Shown here one piece after another: positions 62,202 through 64,000 of a DNA stretch of 64,000 bases. The notes below the pieces were generated by a model. That model searched no databases, was not told the DNA's origin, and was given only the letters and a program-made list of their open reading frames with translations. This stretch comes from Kytococcus sedentarius DSM 20547. Its GTDB lineage: Bacteria; Actinomycetota; Actinomycetes; Actinomycetales; Dermatophilaceae. Made by a program: the position numbers and the translations under genes. Location: assembly GCF_000023925.1 (NCBI RefSeq), contig NC_013169.1, forward strand, positions 2,232,001 to 2,296,000. The letters are read 5' to 3'. Positions within the stretch are counted from its first letter, which is position 1; each line of letters starts with the position of its first letter.

Positions 62202-63194
62202 TCAGGCCTGACGGGACCAGTCGCTGCGCAGCGCCGCGAGGATCTCCTCGGCGGCCTCGGTGGCCGGCATGGATCCGTCGGCCACGGCGGCCTCCCACTC
62301 CCGGCGCCGCGCCCTGACCGACGGGGTGGTCCGGGCCGCGGCCCGGAGCTCGGCGTCCACGAGCGACCACATCCAGGCCTGCTGCTGCTCGGCCCGTCGG
62401 GTCTCGAGGCGGCCGGCGTCCACCAGGGCCTGCCGGTGGTCCAGGACCGCCTGCCAGACCTCGTCGAGCCCCTCCCCGGTCAGCGCGGACGAGGTGAGCA
62501 CCTGCGGGGTGTCGTCGGGGCGCATGAGGTGCAGCGCCTGGCGCAGGTCGCGCGCCGCCACCCGCGCCTCGGGGGCGTGCTCCCCCTCGGCCTTGTTCAC
62601 CGTGATCACGTCGGCGATCTCCAGGATGCCGCGCTTGATGCCCTGCAGCTGGTCACCGGAGCGGGCCAGCGCCAGCAGCAGGAAGGTGTCGACCATGCCC
62701 GAGACGGCCACCTCGGACTGACCGACGCCCACGGTCTCGACGATGATCACGTCGAAGCCGGCGGCCTCCAGGACGAGCATCGACTCCCGGGTCGCCCGGG
62801 CCACGCCCCCCAGGTGGTCCCCGGTGGGGCTGGGGCGCACGAAGGCCTCCGGCCGGCTGGCCAGCTCGCCCATCCGCGTCCGGTCACCGAGGATCGAACC
62901 CCCGGTGCGGGCGCTCGACGGGTCCACCGCCACCACGCCCACCCGGTGCCCGGCGTCGATGAGGCGCCGCCCCAGGGCGTCGATGGTGGTCGACTTGCCG
63001 GCCCCGGGCACCCCGGAGATGCCCACCCGGACGGCCCCACCGGTGTGCGGCATGAGCTCCTGGAGCATCCGTCGGGCCGCCTCACGACGGTCGGAGCGCA
63101 TGGACTCCACGAGCGTGATCGCCCGGGAGACGGCCCGGCGGTTGCCCGCCAGGACGCCGCGCGCCAGCACCTCGGGGTCGAGCCCGGCAGCCAC
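62202..63194 (-). CDS. meaB: MeaB: methylmalonyl-CoA mutase-associated G3E GTPase
   Basis: 330 residues from GTG at 63194, 3 bp after the mutase stop. P-loop GISGVPGAGKSTTIDALG, switch VVAVDPSSARTGGSILGDRT, DVIIVETVGVGQSEVAVSGM, base-recognition NKAEGEHAPE (NKxD variant) and a helical C-terminal dimerisation arm (VDAELRAAARTTPSVRARRR). It loads and protects the adenosylcobalamin cofactor of methylmalonyl-CoA mutase. The operon position confirms the role. Confidence 0.95.
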   Translation of the reverse strand: MAAGLDPEVLARGVLAGNRRAVSRAITLVESMRSDRREAARRMLQELMPHTGGAVRVGISGVPGAGKSTTIDALGRRLIDAGHRVGVVAVDPSSARTGGSILGDRTRMGELASRPEAFVRPSPTGDHLGGVARATRESMLVLEAAGFDVIIVETVGVGQSEVAVSGMVDTFLLLALARSGDQLQGIKRGILEIADVITVNKAEGEHAPEARVAARDLRQALHLMRPDDTPQVLTSSALTGEGLDEVWQAVLDHRQALVDAGRLETRRAEQQQAWMWSLVDAELRAAARTTPSVRARRREWEAAVADGSMPATEAAEEILAALRSDWSRQA

Positions 63195-63197
63195 CCC

Positions 63198-64000
63198 TCA
63201 GCCCTCGGCGGACCCGGCGTCCGCGGCCCCGGAGCCCAGGCCCACGCGCTCGCGAATGGTCTCCACCAGGTTGAGCGCCGCCGTGGAGATGACCGTGCCG
63301 GGCGGGTAGATCGCGTCCGCGCCCGCGTCCCGGAGCTCGTCGAAGTCCTGGGAGGGGATCACGCCGCCGACGACGATCGCGATGTCCTGGCCGTCGAGCG
63401 CGTCGAGCTCGGCGCGCAGGGCGGGCACCAGCGTGAGGTGACCAGCCGCGAGCGAGGAGACACCGACCACGTGCACGTCGGCCTCCACGGCCTGCCGTGC
63501 CACCTCGCTCGGCGTCTGGAACAGCGGGCCCACGTCCACGTCGAACCCGAGGTCGGCATAGGCCGTGGCGACGACCTTCTGCCCGCGGTCGTGGCCGTCC
63601 TGACCCATCTTGGCCACCAGGATGCGGGGGCGGCGGCCCTCGTCCTGGGCGAACTGCTCGACGGCGTCCCGGGCGGCGTCGATGCCCTGGTCCTGCCCAG
63701 CCTCCTGGGAGTAGACCCCGCTGATCGTGCGGATCTGCGCGGTGTAGCGGCCGAAAACCTCTTCCATGGCGTCGCTCATCTCCCCCACGGTCGCGTGCGC
63801 CCGGGCGGCCTCGATGCTCAGGGCCAGCAGGTTGCCGTCCCCACGGGCGCCCTCGGTCAGCGCGGACAGTGCCTCCCGGCAGGCGTCCTCGTCGCGCTCG
63901 GCGCGGAGCGTCTCCAGCTTCGCGAGCTGCTCGGAGCGCACGCGGGCGTTGTCGACCTTGAGGATCTCGATCGGCTCGTCCTCGTCGACCGGGTACTGGT
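63198..64000 (-). CDS. Methylmalonyl-CoA mutase large subunit, C-terminal part
   Basis: About 267 residues to the window edge; the 5' part lies beyond it. The end of the TIM-barrel domain (PVDEDEPIEILKVDNARV, EMSDAMEEVFGRYTAQIRTI) is followed by the B12-binding Rossmann domain: RILVAKMGQDGHDRGQKVVA with the DxHxxG cobalt-ligand His, VDVGPLFQTPSEVARQAVEA, SLAAGHLTLVPAL and GGVIPSQDFDELRDAGADAI. It converts methylmalonyl-CoA to succinyl-CoA. It is followed after 3 bp by meaB. Confidence 0.95.
   Translation of the reverse strand, partial: QYPVDEDEPIEILKVDNARVRSEQLAKLETLRAERDEDACREALSALTEGARGDGNLLALSIEAARAHATVGEMSDAMEEVFGRYTAQIRTISGVYSQEAGQDQGIDAARDAVEQFAQDEGRRPRILVAKMGQDGHDRGQKVVATAYADLGFDVDVGPLFQTPSEVARQAVEADVHVVGVSSLAAGHLTLVPALRAELDALDGQDIAIVVGGVIPSQDFDELRDAGADAIYPPGTVISTAALNLVETIRERVGLGSGAADAGSAEG

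Overview
The window is very GC-rich, densely coded DNA, most likely from an actinobacterium and probably of the Micrococcales type. The evidence is strong third-position G/C, frequent GTG starts, many 4-bp ATGA/GTGA overlaps, an XPB-type helicase, DUF3263 and DUF4031 proteins, an MprAB/HtrA-like locus, a HelD-like ATPase, CIRCE elements, a DtxR-type box, and many genes that appear to be leaderless (a -10-like hexamer 6-7 nt before the start codon). I cannot assign a genus from sequence alone. No rRNA, tRNA, CRISPR or prophage was recognised.

Layout. 1-12.7 kb: start of an M13 metallopeptidase; a secreted SH3/VanY-type cell-wall protein; an APC permease; HMG-CoA lyase; XPB helicase; two coupled GT87 mannosyltransferases; and a response regulator/kinase pair followed by an HtrA protease. 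12.8-24 kb: a YczE-like membrane protein, the ehuBCDA ectoine importer, an HD hydrolase, a DUF4031 protein, a decaying zinc-independent ribosomal protein cluster (rpmG frameshifted, rpsN internally deleted, rpmE2 intact) behind a Zur-like box, a HelD-like ATPase, a broken secreted protein, and groEL behind two tandem CIRCE elements. 24-37 kb: a HAD/alkB/tag alkylation-repair operon, a MazEF-type toxin-antitoxin pair next to ung, an acyl-CoA dehydrogenase/SDR/MFS/SDR cluster with a frameshifted MFS gene, an S8 protease, and a 5'-truncated rimK.

37-44 kb: nrdAB behind both a cobalamin riboswitch and two NrdR boxes 32 bp apart, an MFS gene, and a Tat-exported PhoX phosphatase with a PHO-box-like repeat. 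44-49 kb is the main accessory region: an FtsX-like permease, an ABC ATPase gene split exactly by a 1,247-bp IS3-family element with a 4-bp target duplication, and a small secreted Cys-containing peptide gene with a frameshift and a (GT)8 tract at its -35. 49-57 kb: an ABC-2 exporter with a divergent TetR/MFS pair, then a four-gene siderophore importer with a DtxR-like box. 57-64 kb: a CPBP protease, 3-hydroxyisobutyrate dehydrogenase, a small unknown protein, another ABC exporter, and meaB with the 3' part of methylmalonyl-CoA mutase.

Two themes connect distant genes. Cobalamin: methylmalonyl-CoA mutase and MeaB use it, while the nrdAB leader senses it. Decay: at least six genes (rpmG, rpsN, a secreted protein, an MFS transporter, rimK, a peptide gene) carry frameshifts or deletions besides the IS-split ATPase. 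Some lie at G/C runs and could be sequencing errors, but the rpsN deletion, the rimK truncation and the IS insertion cannot be single-base errors.
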